Under the pieces are notes generated by a model. The model was given only the letters and a program-made list of their open reading frames with translations. It was not told the DNA's origin and ran no database searches. Positions 9,248 through 18,609 of a DNA stretch of 64,000 bases are shown here, piece by piece (position 1 is the stretch's first letter; every line of letters begins with the position of its first letter). Source of the DNA: Planctomycetota bacterium (GTDB lineage: Bacteria; Planctomycetota; UBA1135; GCA-002686595); assembly GCA_029259635.1 (NCBI GenBank), contig JAJDEU010000056.1, forward strand, positions 173,493 to 237,492, written 5' to 3'. Both the position numbers and the translations under genes were made by a program.

Positions 9248-9603
9248 CTTTTATTAAAGAACCCTTAAAGTCCGTCCGGTCTCAGCCCCCAAAGAGCGAT
9301 TCCAAGGCGGCTCCAAAGCGTTCCTGGGTTCCCTCCCCTAATTTCCCTCCCCCGGTTGGCCCCCCGGTTAGGTGGGGTAGAAGCCCCGGTTAGCACGGGC
9401 AACCTTGCTGGAATTTGCGATCACCTATAGGGTTCATAGTCCCCTCACATCTACGGGTATCGACGCCTCACCCTCGTCCCCGCAGGTACTCACTTTCCCC
9501 TAGTCGCTTTTCGCGTCAGGAGCCTTTTGTGCAGACAGAAACTTTCCCAAATAACTGTGGAACCGATCTAGCCCGTTCCGTTCGCGGCCTCGTTCGCTCA
9601 GCG
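9248..9603 (+). other. Long leader region with possible structured RNA, upstream of a secreted protease
   Basis: 356 bp without a gene. At 9354-9404 a GGTTG/CAACC pair encloses two C-rich hairpin candidates that share a repeated CCCCGGTTAG (about 9363 and 9384). This could be a three-way-junction leader RNA. The frame of the downstream gene stays open back to 9415, but this part lacks protein-like composition. No known riboswitch class was recognised. Near 9248 an AT-rich TTTTATTAAAG stretch follows the previous gene. Confidence 0.3.
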
Positions 9604-12003
9604 ATGAAGCCCGCTCTGGTATCGGTCGCCGCCGCGCTCACTCTGGCAACCACCGCGTCCGCACGACAGGCCGACTACACGGTCGTGGGCATCGAGGTCA
9701 ATCAAACCATCCAGCTCGGAACCACACCGCTGATCGGAAACCGTTCGACGATGGTTCGAACGCAGATCGCGGCAACGGGAACGCCCGCAAAGGTCGATGG
9801 CCTCTTGCGAATTTTTGACGGCGGCGTTGAGACCGCAAACTCTCCGGTCTTTTCGGACAACGGACCGTTCAACGTTCCAGCAGTTCAGGCCCAAGGCTCG
9901 CTCGCAAATACGCTGAACTTCACGTTCATCCCTCCCACCTCGAGCAATGTTGTCATCACCGTTGAGGTCAATCCTTCCGGTCCCAACTTCGCTGCCGAGA
10001 CGAACACCGCCAACAACATCGGCACGACGGGGATCCTCGACTTCCGCGCGCTTAAAGTCGCGGAGCTGACCTACGTCAATGTCGACCTTGACCCCACCGG
10101 CGGTTCGAATCCGAACCCCGCGCCCACGGCTCTCATTCAGCCCGGCAATGGCGACAACTTCCTGCAGGGAATCTTCCCGTCCTCGGACTGGTTCTATCAC
10201 CGCTCCGATTTTCCAACCAAGCTTTGGACCGCGTCGGTCGCGTCGAGCAGCGGCGGCTCTGCCTTGGTTTCATCGCTTGCGGTTGACCGTCAAATGATGG
10301 TCCCCATCCCGGATTACATCTACGGCTGGGTCCCCGGCGGCATTTCCTACAACGGGGTCTCCACCATTGGTGGACCGGCCTCGATGGGCAACTCTCAAAA
10401 CTTCAAGAACCAGCGCACTTTCGCGCACGAGATCGGTCACAACTTCGGACGGTCTCATGTTTCGACGAAGCTCCAGACCCACGGAATTGACGTCGAGGGT
10501 CACCTCAATGAGACGGAGAACCTGCAGAAGCTCAAAGGTCCGACGCTCAACGACATCATGGTTCCTGGCCTGAATACCGACCAGGCATGGGTCGCGAGCA
10601 CCAACTACAACTTCTTCATCAACCACTCGACGTTCAGCCTCGCGGAGAGTGATGCGCCGACCGTGAGCGACGAGCCCAGCCTTATGATCGCTGGCCTCTG
10701 GAACAAAGCGACCGGCGAGATCCAGGTGACGGACAACGTGACCTTCCGCGGAGGAGAGCTCACGGATCCGGTCGACGAGCTCTCGGCTCAACTCGTCGTC
10801 AAGACCTACCGCGACGGCAAGCTCAGCCAGGTACTTCCGATCTCGGCGCGCAGCAGCGCGGACGAGTGCAAGGGTTGCCAGGATCCCGCGACGGACGGCG
10901 TCGGCGACGTCGAGCATCTCATCCCCTTCATGGCGGTCCTGCCGGCGAATCTCGAAGGCTACGGGCCGATTCAACGGGTGCTCGTTACCGACCCCTCAAA
11001 GAAGTCGGCCGCGCCTCATGACGCACGTAGGAGCCAGTCGGCCCCGAAGGTGGCTTTCCTCCCGACGATTGGCGAGACGGTTGGCGACACTGTCCGCATC
11101 GCGTGGGAAGGCTCAGATGCCGACGGCGACGAGTTGACCTATTACCTTCGCTACTGCCCCGACGGGGAAGAGCGCATGGTGCCGCTGGCAACTCCGACCA
11201 AAGCAACGGAGTTCACAGCAGACCTTCGACAGCTTCCGGGCTATGCCGATGGCAAGGGCTTCTTTGAACTGATGGCGACCGATGGTCTCAACACCACGCG
11301 TGCGCAGTCGGCTCCGCTCCGGTCAGCCTCCGACGCCATCGTGGGAAGCGATCCTTGGGTCGAGATCATGACGCCGGACACCAATGTTCGGTACAAGCAA
11401 GGTGCCACGGTCATCCTGCACAGCTCGGGTTGGGATCTCGAAGATCGACACATCACGGGTTCCTCGTTGCAGTGGTTCTCCAGCTCCGACGGCTCGATCG
11501 GCTCAGGCCGACGCGCCTCGGTCAATACGCTGTCACCGGGTGGGCACATCATCTCGGTGGTAGCCACCGACTCCGACGGGATGACCAGCTCGGATGCTGC
11601 GTTCATCTTCATCACCGGGCGCTCTCTCCCCGATACGCAGAACTGCTACACCGACCTCGGCTTCGGTGGCCCGGGCACCGGCTTCATCCAAGCTTGTGGT
11701 GGTGACCTCTCGACGGGCACGACCTTCGACTTCTCATTGACTGGCTTGCCCAGCAATGCGAAGGCTTGGCTGATGGCCAGCAATACGATGAATCCGGTAC
11801 CGGCCTTCAACGGGACCATCGTTCCGAATCCGGTGACGACTTTCCTCAAGATCCCGATTGACGTGAATGGCGAGCTCTTTGCTACCGGCCTCGACGGTGG
11901 CGGCGGTCCCATCACGTTCTTCTTCCAGGTCTACTACCTGGATGCGGCGCAGACCTTGGGTGTGGGTCTCACCAACGCGATTCAGATGGACTATCTGCCG
12001 TAA
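9604..12003 (+). CDS. Secreted metzincin-type zinc metalloprotease, multidomain
   Basis: A 799-residue exported protein starting with a signal peptide (MKPALVSVAAALTLATTASARQ). An N-terminal CARDB-like beta domain (about residues 24-140) precedes a protease region. That region has the full metzincin zinc motif HEIGHNFGRSH at residues 275-285; the three His are zinc ligands and the Glu is the base. Beta-rich Ig-like segments follow (IAWEGSDADGDELTYYLRY, and a region about 590-680). The protein ends in a roughly 120-residue domain starting CYTDLGFGGPGTGFIQAC, of the sort found at the end of many planctomycete exported proteins. It probably degrades extracellular protein. ATG 9604 is set by the signal peptide. 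A strong hairpin follows the stop. Confidence 0.85.
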   Translation: MKPALVSVAAALTLATTASARQADYTVVGIEVNQTIQLGTTPLIGNRSTMVRTQIAATGTPAKVDGLLRIFDGGVETANSPVFSDNGPFNVPAVQAQGSLANTLNFTFIPPTSSNVVITVEVNPSGPNFAAETNTANNIGTTGILDFRALKVAELTYVNVDLDPTGGSNPNPAPTALIQPGNGDNFLQGIFPSSDWFYHRSDFPTKLWTASVASSSGGSALVSSLAVDRQMMVPIPDYIYGWVPGGISYNGVSTIGGPASMGNSQNFKNQRTFAHEIGHNFGRSHVSTKLQTHGIDVEGHLNETENLQKLKGPTLNDIMVPGLNTDQAWVASTNYNFFINHSTFSLAESDAPTVSDEPSLMIAGLWNKATGEIQVTDNVTFRGGELTDPVDELSAQLVVKTYRDGKLSQVLPISARSSADECKGCQDPATDGVGDVEHLIPFMAVLPANLEGYGPIQRVLVTDPSKKSAAPHDARRSQSAPKVAFLPTIGETVGDTVRIAWEGSDADGDELTYYLRYCPDGEERMVPLATPTKATEFTADLRQLPGYADGKGFFELMATDGLNTTRAQSAPLRSASDAIVGSDPWVEIMTPDTNVRYKQGATVILHSSGWDLEDRHITGSSLQWFSSSDGSIGSGRRASVNTLSPGGHIISVVATDSDGMTSSDAAFIFITGRSLPDTQNCYTDLGFGGPGTGFIQACGGDLSTGTTFDFSLTGLPSNAKAWLMASNTMNPVPAFNGTIVPNPVTTFLKIPIDVNGELFATGLDGGGGPITFFFQVYYLDAAQTLGVGLTNAIQMDYLP

Positions 12004-12021
12004 GCGTTCCGCTTCTCAAAC

Positions 12022-12066
12022 AAAGCGCCCGCCGGTTGCTCGCTCTGCGACACCGGCGGGCGCTTT
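12022..12066. terminator. Strong terminator hairpin
   Basis: A perfect 15-bp stem, AAAGCGCCCGCCGGT paired with ACCGGCGGGCGCTTT, with a 15-nt loop, lies 19 bp after the protease stop codon. The A/T ends make it usable on both strands, which suits the convergent GNAT gene at 12140. Confidence 0.85.
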
Positions 12067-12139
12067 CTGTTTAAGCATCGAATTCGAGTGAAGCTCCGAG
12101 ACGAATCGCGCACTCCACCGTTCGCGAGCCGGGCTCGTC

Positions 12140-12643
12140 TCAGAGCACCAGCACCATGTGATGCTCCGCCCAATATTTTCCGTCGACATAGAGAGCGCTC
12201 GGCTCGGTCCCCCACACGCGAAAGCCCAGCGCTTCGTAGAGCGACTGCGCGGCGCCCGCGTTCTCGTTGACCTCCAAGTGAATTTGCACGACCGCATCCA
12301 GCTGGCGGCCATGTGCGATCGCGGCTTTGACCAGCGCGGTGCCGAGGCCCCGATTGCGGAACGCCGGCGCGACATACATGCCCCAGATGGACAGGCGATG
12401 CCGAATCTTGAGCTTGCTCTCGCGGTAGATCCCCACGGAGCCGACTAGCTCGGGACTCCAGGCACCGATGACCACGTTGTCCGGCCCCATCGCGAGCCGC
12501 TCCTTTACGATCCCTGCGTCCGAACCCATATCATCCTCCGGTGAAGAAGCGAACGCGCTCGGGGAATCGAGGAGCATCTCTCGACGCAACAGAGCACACG
12601 CCTCGGCGTCGTCGGGGGTCATGATCCGAATGGTGGGGTTCAT
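12140..12643 (-). CDS. GNAT-family N-acetyltransferase
   Basis: A 167-residue single-domain acetyltransferase. Seen: IRIMTPDDAEACALLRREML at the start, the core strand WGMYVAPAFRNRGLGTALVKAAIAHG containing the acetyl-CoA pyrophosphate-binding R-x-x-G-x-G/A turn (RNRGLG), and the C-terminal LEVNENAGAAQSLYEALGFRVWG. Substrate unknown. It lies 41 bp downstream of the SDR gene on the same strand and may be co-transcribed with it. Confidence 0.88.
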   Translation of the reverse strand: MNPTIRIMTPDDAEACALLRREMLLDSPSAFASSPEDDMGSDAGIVKERLAMGPDNVVIGAWSPELVGSVGIYRESKLKIRHRLSIWGMYVAPAFRNRGLGTALVKAAIAHGRQLDAVVQIHLEVNENAGAAQSLYEALGFRVWGTEPSALYVDGKYWAEHHMVLVL

Positions 12644-12684
12644 CGCTCCTGCTCCTCTTTCGATCTCACCCGGGTGAGAGCCTG

Positions 12685-13530
12685 CTACTCATCGACTCGC
12701 GAGCGAACCGCCGCGACGTCGATCTCTCCGTCCTTCCACAACGTCCTGCCCTCCATTCCGCCAGCCGCCGTGAGGATTTGACCCGACAGGTGTCGCGCGA
12801 GAGTGGGCGAGGACAGGAATACGATCGAGCGCGCGATATCTTTGGCGCGCGCAAGCTGTCGAACGGGCATCGTGCCAAGCGCGTGTTCGATCTTCGAAGG
12901 ATCCTCGAGAGCGGGGCGCGCCATCTCGGTCACGGTCCAGCCCGGCTCGACCATATTCACGCGACCGTAGGGGTCCAGCGCGACGATCTCGTTCTTCAAC
13001 GTTCGCACGAGCCCGTAGAGACCCGCCTTCGAGAGCGAGTAGTCGGCATGATTGCGCTCGCCGAACTGGCCCGCCGTTGAACCGGTAAAGACGATCGAGG
13101 CACCGTCCTGATCGGCGCGTGGTCCAGACTCTTGGAGAGCCGCCAGAAAAGCTCGCGCTGTCCAGACAGCACCCAACAGATTCACATCGACAACCTCGCG
13201 AATTCGAACTTCCGACAGTTGATGGAGAGGCTTGTCTTCCGGCGGCCAGATCCCCGCGTTCGCCACGCACACATCGATACGACCGAACCGTTCGACGATG
13301 CGCTGAACCGCTGCGTCGAGATCTTCCGCGCGTTTCATATCGGCATGAACACACAGAGCGCGATCGGCATAGGTCTTGGTCGCCGTGCGGGCTTTCAACT
13401 CGGCGAACTTCCGATGCCCCAAGAGCGCGACATAGGCGCCCTCGGCAGCGAACTCGTCCGCGATGGCGCGGCCGATACCTCCGGAGGCTCCCGTGATCAG
13501 AACGACTTTTTCTTTGAGTCCGGTATCCAT
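12685..13530 (-). CDS. Short-chain dehydrogenase/reductase (SDR family)
   Basis: A 281-residue NAD(P)-dependent oxidoreductase. Seen: glycine-rich cofactor motif GASGGIG near residue 14, NAG structural motif (VCVANAGIW), catalytic Ser in FTGSTAGQFG, and YSLSK as the catalytic Tyr-x3-Lys. A C-terminal LSGQILTAAGG segment is typical of classical SDRs. The ATG at 13530 is preceded by GGAG at suitable spacing; upstream in-frame sequence is not protein-like. Substrate cannot be told from sequence. Confidence 0.9.
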   Translation of the reverse strand: MDTGLKEKVVLITGASGGIGRAIADEFAAEGAYVALLGHRKFAELKARTATKTYADRALCVHADMKRAEDLDAAVQRIVERFGRIDVCVANAGIWPPEDKPLHQLSEVRIREVVDVNLLGAVWTARAFLAALQESGPRADQDGASIVFTGSTAGQFGERNHADYSLSKAGLYGLVRTLKNEIVALDPYGRVNMVEPGWTVTEMARPALEDPSKIEHALGTMPVRQLARAKDIARSIVFLSSPTLARHLSGQILTAAGGMEGRTLWKDGEIDVAAVRSRVDE

Positions 13531-13627
13531 GAATTCTTGCTCCGTTCGAGCGCTCGTGAATGGGCTTGGGAATCGAGCGTCCGAGAAGCGCGAGTGTACT
13601 TTCGCGGGCCACGCGTGGCCCTGGAGA

Positions 13628-14800
13628 TTATCCTCGCAAGCGAGCAACTTCGAGAACCAGCGCGTCGAGCCAGCGCTCTCGATCACACTCGAGAACGCAC
13701 TCCCTCACGCGCTCGCGCTCTTCCGCGCTAGCCGGCGCAAACCCGGCCAAGCGCTCCTCGATCGCCGCGCGCAGCCGCTCGACATTCGACGGGTCTGCGA
13801 GCACCTCTCCGCTAGCTCGATCCCGTATCCAGCACGCCGCGCCCGCTCGATCCGTCGTAATCACCGGCGTGCCACTCGCCAGACATTCGAGAGTGACGAG
13901 CGACGAACTATCTCGGAATGTCGGCAAGACACACAGGTCGGCGGCGGCCGACAGAGCGATGGGATCGCCGTTCGCGAGAAAGCTCGTCCGAGGCCTGAGG
14001 CCGCTCGAATCCACGCGCTTTTCGATGGCGGCCGGTCGGCGAACTCCCGCGACGAGCAGGTGAAACTCTCGCGAGTGGAGCTCGGTCAGGGCGGACAACA
14101 GTTGTGGCAAGCCTTTCAAGCGCGGCTCGCGAGCACTGAACAGGATCAGGGGACGTTCACTCGGAACCCCGAGCCTCTGCCTGAGTTCCCCGCCTCTCCC
14201 GCCTTCTTCGAGACGCTCGCGCGGATGAAAGCGATCGAGATCGACTCCGTTGTGAATCGTCACGAGGCGATTCTCGCAGCCCGGATAGGCGAGCGCGAAC
14301 TCCCGCCGAACCATCTCGGAGACACAGACGATGCGACGCGCGCCGGCTCCGGTGAACAGCTCACGCTCGAGCTCGAGAAATAATCGGTGCCGACCCCGCG
14401 GATTCGCTTCGGGCTTGCGCCGACGCGACTCTCGACGTGCGCGAAGAGAGGCCGCGTACGATCCGCCGTGTGGCCAGTAGAGATCGACTTCGGAGAGATG
14501 CCGAGTGCCGATCGTCAGCTCGATCTTCGCCGCTTTGGCAGCGCCGACGAGCTCACGCGCCAGACTCGCTTCTCGCTGTGCACGCGTCATCCCCCGCTGT
14601 TCAACGCGCACCCAACTCGCGCGCTCGGGCAGTTCGCTCTCCACCGCAGTTGCAGCAATGATGAAGAGCCGGGCTCCGTTCTCGACAAGCCGATTTGCAA
14701 GCGCATCGAGTGCTGCTTCCGCGCCTCCGCGGCTCGGCTCCCAGCGATCTACGAGCAGACCGATGCGAGCGCCTGCAAGGTCTTCAGCTTGAGATTGCAA
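13628..14800 (-). CDS. GT4-family glycosyltransferase (WaaG-like)
   Basis: A GT-B glycosyltransferase of about 390 residues resembling LPS core glucosyltransferases of the WaaG/RfaG type. Seen: N-terminal ARIGLLVDRWEPSRGGAEAAL, middle RRIVCVSEMVRREF and VTIHNGVDLDRFHP, donor-domain FRDSSSLVTLECLASGTPVITT. The first acidic residue of the E-x7-E motif is replaced by Asp. The start is uncertain. ATG at 14851 would overlap arsC by 68 bp. A TTG at 14800, preceded by GAGGG, would overlap by 17 bp and begins near the first beta-strand, so it was chosen. Confidence 0.82.
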   Translation of the reverse strand: MQSQAEDLAGARIGLLVDRWEPSRGGAEAALDALANRLVENGARLFIIAATAVESELPERASWVRVEQRGMTRAQREASLARELVGAAKAAKIELTIGTRHLSEVDLYWPHGGSYAASLRARRESRRRKPEANPRGRHRLFLELERELFTGAGARRIVCVSEMVRREFALAYPGCENRLVTIHNGVDLDRFHPRERLEEGGRGGELRQRLGVPSERPLILFSAREPRLKGLPQLLSALTELHSREFHLLVAGVRRPAAIEKRVDSSGLRPRTSFLANGDPIALSAAADLCVLPTFRDSSSLVTLECLASGTPVITTDRAGAACWIRDRASGEVLADPSNVERLRAAIEERLAGFAPASAEERERVRECVLECDRERWLDALVLEVARLRG

Positions 14801-15263
14801 GCGGAACGGCGCCCTCCGCCAACCACGACTCGATGCGCGCGCGAATGTCATCCCGCACGACCCGAAACTCCGCCAGGATTTCCTCGTCGGTCCCCTCGCA
14901 GTGAGCGGGATCCGGAAAGATCCAACACAGAGTCCGGCTTGAACCCGAGGCCTCGCGACAGGCCTTCGCCGCTCGATCGCAGACGGCGATCACTAGATCC
15001 GGCGGGTTATCGTCGAACTCGGAAAAGGCATCGGACGTGTGGTTTGCGATGTCGATGCCCACCTCCGACATAACTTGAATCGCACGGGGATTGAGCCCGA
15101 CGGGATCGGTTCCGGCCGAGAGCGCGCTGATGCGATCGCCGGCCAGCTGACGCAGCCAGCCTTCTGCCATTTGGCTGCGACAAGAATTCCCCGTACACAG
15201 GAAGAGAACGCGGGGAGAGTCAACATCTCGAAGCATTCGGCGATCCATCATTTTGCGATCCAT
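14784..15263 (-). CDS. arsC: Arsenate reductase, thioredoxin-coupled (LMW-PTP fold)
   Basis: A 159-residue protein predicted to reduce arsenate to arsenite with electrons from thioredoxin. The phosphatase loop CTGNSCRS (Cys23, C-x5-R) is the ArsC form, not the CxGNICRSP form of tyrosine phosphatases. The relay cysteines are present at Cys95 (AVCDRA) and Cys102 (KACREAS), with WIFPDPA downstream. No arsenite exporter or ArsR regulator is adjacent. It sits instead in a glycosyltransferase cluster, overlapping the next gene. A Wzb-like role in polysaccharide control is possible but less well supported. Confidence 0.85.
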   Translation of the reverse strand: MDRKMMDRRMLRDVDSPRVLFLCTGNSCRSQMAEGWLRQLAGDRISALSAGTDPVGLNPRAIQVMSEVGIDIANHTSDAFSEFDDNPPDLVIAVCDRAAKACREASGSSRTLCWIFPDPAHCEGTDEEILAEFRVVRDDIRARIESWLAEGAVPLAISS

Positions 15264-15471
15264 GGGTTTCGTAATTTAGCAGGACTCGAGGGCGCGATCG
15301 ATTCGAATCAAGCGTGGTTTCGCGACTCTCCATTCTGAATAAACGCAAAACCCCTGAGGGCTCCGAACGGACCCGAGATCCCGATGTAAAACCCCCTCGC
15401 TCTACTCATCCTCCAGAACCCGAGCCCTCGAACGAGACGCGGTGCCTCCCGCTTCGCTAACCTGCCGGTCC

Positions 15472-16557
15472 ATGCGTGTCGGATTCGATCTCTCGCCGCT
15501 CCAGGGCCACCCCGAGCTATCCAGCTCCGGCGCTAACGGAACCCACATGGCTCCGGGCGTCCCCCGCGTCGTCCGTGAACTTGTCACAGCTCTCGAACGC
15601 CGCGCCGTGATCGAAGTCGTTCGACTCGAGCCACCGCCGGGAGTCGGGCTTCGAAAGTGGCGAGCAAGCCTGCTGCCTCGCGCCGCTCGAACGGAAAACC
15701 TCGTCGGCATCCACAGCTTCACCTCGGCCTTCCCCTTCCGCGGGCCGGGCAAGCGCGTGCAGACCATTCACGAGCTGCCCTGGAGACACGGCGTCCGCGA
15801 AAACGCCGACCTAAAACACCGCCTGTGGGCGCGCTTCGGCCCGCTGTTCGCAGATCGGATCGTCACCGGTTCCGAGTTTGTGGCGCGCGAGCTACGAGAG
15901 CGCGGCCGATTCAAAAAGCACCAGATCGTCGTCTGTCCCTGGGGTGTCGAGTCGCGCTTTTCCGACGAGCCGCCCGCAGGAGTCGTCGATGAAGTCTTAC
16001 TCGGTCACTACCGACTCCCCGAAGATCCGCTGGTGTTTTGCCCCGGAGCAGTCCGCGAGAAGAAGAACCTCGCCGGCGTCTTGCGCGCCGTCGCCGAAGT
16101 CAAAAGGCGAGCCGGTCCTCGTCTGCATGTTGTCGTCAGCGGCTCGGAAACTCCCAGCTTGCGACGCGCTCTCGGCGACGCGGCCAAGCTCGGACTTTCC
16201 GCGAACATCTCGACGCTCGAGACCATCGAAGAAGAGCACCTGCCCGGCTTGTATCGCCTCTCCTCCGTCGTGCCGGTGTTGTCGCACAGCGAAGGCTATG
16301 GCCTGGTCGCGCTCGAAGCACTCGCCTGTGGGACGCCGGTCGTCGTTCCCGTCGACAGTGCGCAGGCCGAAGTCGCGGGGAGTTTCGGAATCGAAGTGGA
16401 CGCGAGCAATGACTCGGACGTCGCGGACGGCTTGATGCGCGCGGTGCGCGATCGGGAGAGCCTGCGCTTTACGCTCGCGGCCCGCGCGAAAGAACGCACT
16501 TGGGATCAGTGCGCCGAGAGACTGGAAGCGCTGTGGACGGAGCTGGCCTCGTCATGA
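15472..16557 (+). CDS. GT4-family glycosyltransferase
   Basis: A 361-residue GT-B glycosyltransferase. Begins MRVGFDLSPLQG and has GVPRVVRELVTALE, a KRVQTIHELPW strand, PGAVREKKNLAGVLRAV at the domain hinge and the donor motif SEGYGLVALEALACGTPVVVP with both glutamates. The ATG at 15472 begins the first strand. Its TGA stop overlaps the ATG of the next glycosyltransferase (ATGA at 16554), so the two are translationally coupled and likely act on the same glycan. Divergent from arsC. Confidence 0.9.
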   Translation: MRVGFDLSPLQGHPELSSSGANGTHMAPGVPRVVRELVTALERRAVIEVVRLEPPPGVGLRKWRASLLPRAARTENLVGIHSFTSAFPFRGPGKRVQTIHELPWRHGVRENADLKHRLWARFGPLFADRIVTGSEFVARELRERGRFKKHQIVVCPWGVESRFSDEPPAGVVDEVLLGHYRLPEDPLVFCPGAVREKKNLAGVLRAVAEVKRRAGPRLHVVVSGSETPSLRRALGDAAKLGLSANISTLETIEEEHLPGLYRLSSVVPVLSHSEGYGLVALEALACGTPVVVPVDSAQAEVAGSFGIEVDASNDSDVADGLMRAVRDRESLRFTLAARAKERTWDQCAERLEALWTELASS

Positions 16558-17666
16558 GAGTCCTCATCTCCGGCGCCGTTCTCGATCAGGGCATGGGCGG
16601 TGTTCGTCGGCACAATCAAGAGCTGTTGCCGCGACTCGCGAAACGCTGCCTCGCCGAGGGAGGTGAACTGGCCGTGCTCACTCCGCGCCGCGGCCTCGCG
16701 ATCGAACTCGGTCCAGACGCGCGCATCATCGAAGCCGCGATACCGTCCAGCCCGCCGGTTTTTCGCGCGCTGATCGAGACCAAGCGCATCGTCAGCGCGC
16801 TTCGTTCAGCAGAGGAACGCGGACAGCCCTATCAAGTCGTTCACTCCGCGCACTTGCCCGCTCCCCGGCTCCCAAAATCCCTCGCGCGCAAGGTTCGCCG
16901 CACGCACACCGTTCACGATCTGCGCAAGCTCGAGCTCGAGAGTACGTCGCCCGTCCAGCGCCTGCTCGCCGAGCCGGCTCTGCGCCACGCACTCTCCGGC
17001 GCAGCCGCCGTCATCACTGTGAGCGAGACCGTGCGAACCGAGCTCCTCCGGCGCTTCGCACTCCCGCGCGATCGCTGCGTCGTCGTGCCGAACGCCGGTG
17101 ATCACCTGGTACCCCTCGCACGCCGCCCAAAGTCGAACGCGCCCATCCTGCACGTCGGACACCTCGAGCCGCGCAAGAATTTAGAGCTCCTCATTCAAGC
17201 CCTGGCGCTCGCGCCGGACTTGCCCCCGCTGCTTTTGGCCGGCGCCGCCAAGCCGGGTGAAGCCGAACGCCTGCGGAGCTTCGCCGACCAGCGCAGAGTC
17301 TCCGAGCGTGTTCGCATGTTGGGCGCCGTCACCGAACTCGAACTCGCCGGACTCTACGCGGAAGCCGCGTGCGTCGCGATCCCCTCACGCCTCGAAGGCT
17401 TCGGCATCGGAGTCCTCGAAGCCCAGCTCGCCGGCGTACCGCTCGCCATCTCCAACGCCAGTGCACTCCCCGAAGTCGCGGGGCCTCTGACACCGAGCTT
17501 TGATCCCTCGAGTGCAGAGCAGTGCGTTTTGGCGATTCGGAATGCGCTCGACTCGTCGCAGGACGAACTCAAGCGAGCCGCAGAACACGCGCGACGTTTT
17601 TCCTGGGACGACTCGGCCGAGCGTCTCTACACCGCACTCTCGGCTGCACCGGCAATCGAGACTTAG
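16554..17666 (+). CDS. GT4-family glycosyltransferase
   Basis: A 370-residue GT-B glycosyltransferase, second gene of a coupled pair (ATGA overlap with the upstream gene). Seen: MRVLISGAVLDQGMGGVRRHNQELLPRLA, VITVSETVRTELL, LHVGHLEPRKNLELLIQAL and the donor motif RLEGFGIGVLEAQLAGVPLAIS (E-x7-E). Donor and acceptor are unknown. Its TAG overlaps the stop of the convergent FHA gene by 3 bp. Confidence 0.9.
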   Translation: MRVLISGAVLDQGMGGVRRHNQELLPRLAKRCLAEGGELAVLTPRRGLAIELGPDARIIEAAIPSSPPVFRALIETKRIVSALRSAEERGQPYQVVHSAHLPAPRLPKSLARKVRRTHTVHDLRKLELESTSPVQRLLAEPALRHALSGAAAVITVSETVRTELLRRFALPRDRCVVVPNAGDHLVPLARRPKSNAPILHVGHLEPRKNLELLIQALALAPDLPPLLLAGAAKPGEAERLRSFADQRRVSERVRMLGAVTELELAGLYAEAACVAIPSRLEGFGIGVLEAQLAGVPLAISNASALPEVAGPLTPSFDPSSAEQCVLAIRNALDSSQDELKRAAEHARRFSWDDSAERLYTALSAAPAIET

Positions 17667-18250
17667 CCGCGCAGTTTTTGCGCCAAGAAGAACGCGCCGA
17701 TGCACGCACCGACCGCGACCGCGAGCACGAGCAGGTAGACCGACCAACGCACGACGCTCGAACGCTGGGCAAGGTCCCCTCCGAACCGATGGAGTGCCGA
17801 ACCTCTCTGCATCGAAGCGATTTGCGCCGCTCGCCGCTCGGATGCGAGGCCGGAACCCTGCGGTGCGGGAGTCGCGTCGACCTTGGTCGGTTTGATGAGG
17901 TGCGTGTTCTCTTCATCCGTCTCGAGGTCACCTTCACCCGACTCACCACCGGTTAAGTCATCACGGCCGACAACGTGAAAGCGCAGCCGCAACTTTCCGA
18001 GCCGAATCTCTTCTCCACCGTGCAGGATGCAGCTCGGCACCCGTTCATTATCGAAGAAGAGCCCGTTGCGCGACTCCATATCGATCAGTTGCCAGTTGCC
18101 GCCGAGATAGATCAAGCGCGCATGGCGACGGCTGATCGAGTTCTCGGCAAACGTGACGTCGCAACTCGAATCGCGACCGAGGATCGCGCCCTCGTCTGCC
18201 GGATAAGACTCTCCGGCCCGGTCTCCACTCAGCTGTACGAATCGCGGCAC
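17663..18250 (-). CDS. FHA-domain protein with C-terminal membrane anchor
   Basis: A 195-residue protein. The N-terminal FHA domain (about residues 1-95) recognises phosphothreonine; conserved residues are visible in AILGRDSSCDVTF, SISRRHARLIY and ESRNGLFFDNERV. A charged linker rich in Asp/Glu follows, then one membrane helix at the C-terminus (VVRWSVYLLVLAVAVGACIGAFFLA). It may recruit phosphorylated partners to the membrane. The GTG at 18250 has GGGAG upstream and overlaps the last base of the preceding gene's stop codon, indicating an operon with the glutaredoxin-like gene. No Ser/Thr kinase is adjacent. Confidence 0.88.
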   Translation of the reverse strand: MPRFVQLSGDRAGESYPADEGAILGRDSSCDVTFAENSISRRHARLIYLGGNWQLIDMESRNGLFFDNERVPSCILHGGEEIRLGKLRLRFHVVGRDDLTGGESGEGDLETDEENTHLIKPTKVDATPAPQGSGLASERRAAQIASMQRGSALHRFGGDLAQRSSVVRWSVYLLVLAVAVGACIGAFFLAQKLRG

Positions 18251-18540
18251 TATATTTCTCCCTCGGTAAGTCGCGAAAACTTGCGTTCGAATTCTGCAGT
18301 AGAGAGCCGCCCTTTGAAAGCGAGCCGCCCGTTGATCGTCAAGACCGGAATGGATTGCCCGTATTGGCGCTCCAAATCGGGATCAGCCGCGATGTTGACC
18401 TCGGTGAGGACCGTCTTTCGGCGCGTCTTTGCGCGCCGCAGCTCCGCTTTCATTTCCTCGCACAAGCGACAATCGGGACGACTGTAGAGCACGAGCTCGA
18501 CAGGCTCTGTTCGACGAAAGAGGGCTCGGAATATATTCAC
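18250..18540 (-). CDS. Glutaredoxin-like thiol-disulfide protein
   Basis: A 96-residue thioredoxin-fold protein with a CxxC centre in VLYSRPDCRLCEEMKAEL and the cis-Pro segment QSIPVLTINGRLAFKGR. It matches the short glutaredoxin/DUF836-type group and probably acts in thiol redox exchange. The GTG at 18540 begins the fold; the frame remains open upstream but the extra residues look non-coding. It is the first gene of a two-gene unit with the FHA protein and divergent from the ABC operon. Confidence 0.8.
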   Translation of the reverse strand: MNIFRALFRRTEPVELVLYSRPDCRLCEEMKAELRRAKTRRKTVLTEVNIAADPDLERQYGQSIPVLTINGRLAFKGRLSTAEFERKFSRLTEGEI

Positions 18541-18609
18541 GGGGTGACGGCGGGGCTCCGCATTCCCTAATCTTGCCAGATCGGTCCTCGCCGGAAACGC
18601 TCCTCTCCA

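Noticed and set aside
9245..9275. CTAG at the stop codon of the 8096 glycosyltransferase as an element end
   Set aside because: Sequence after CTAG (CTTTTATTAAAG) resembles neither element family and no second end was found.
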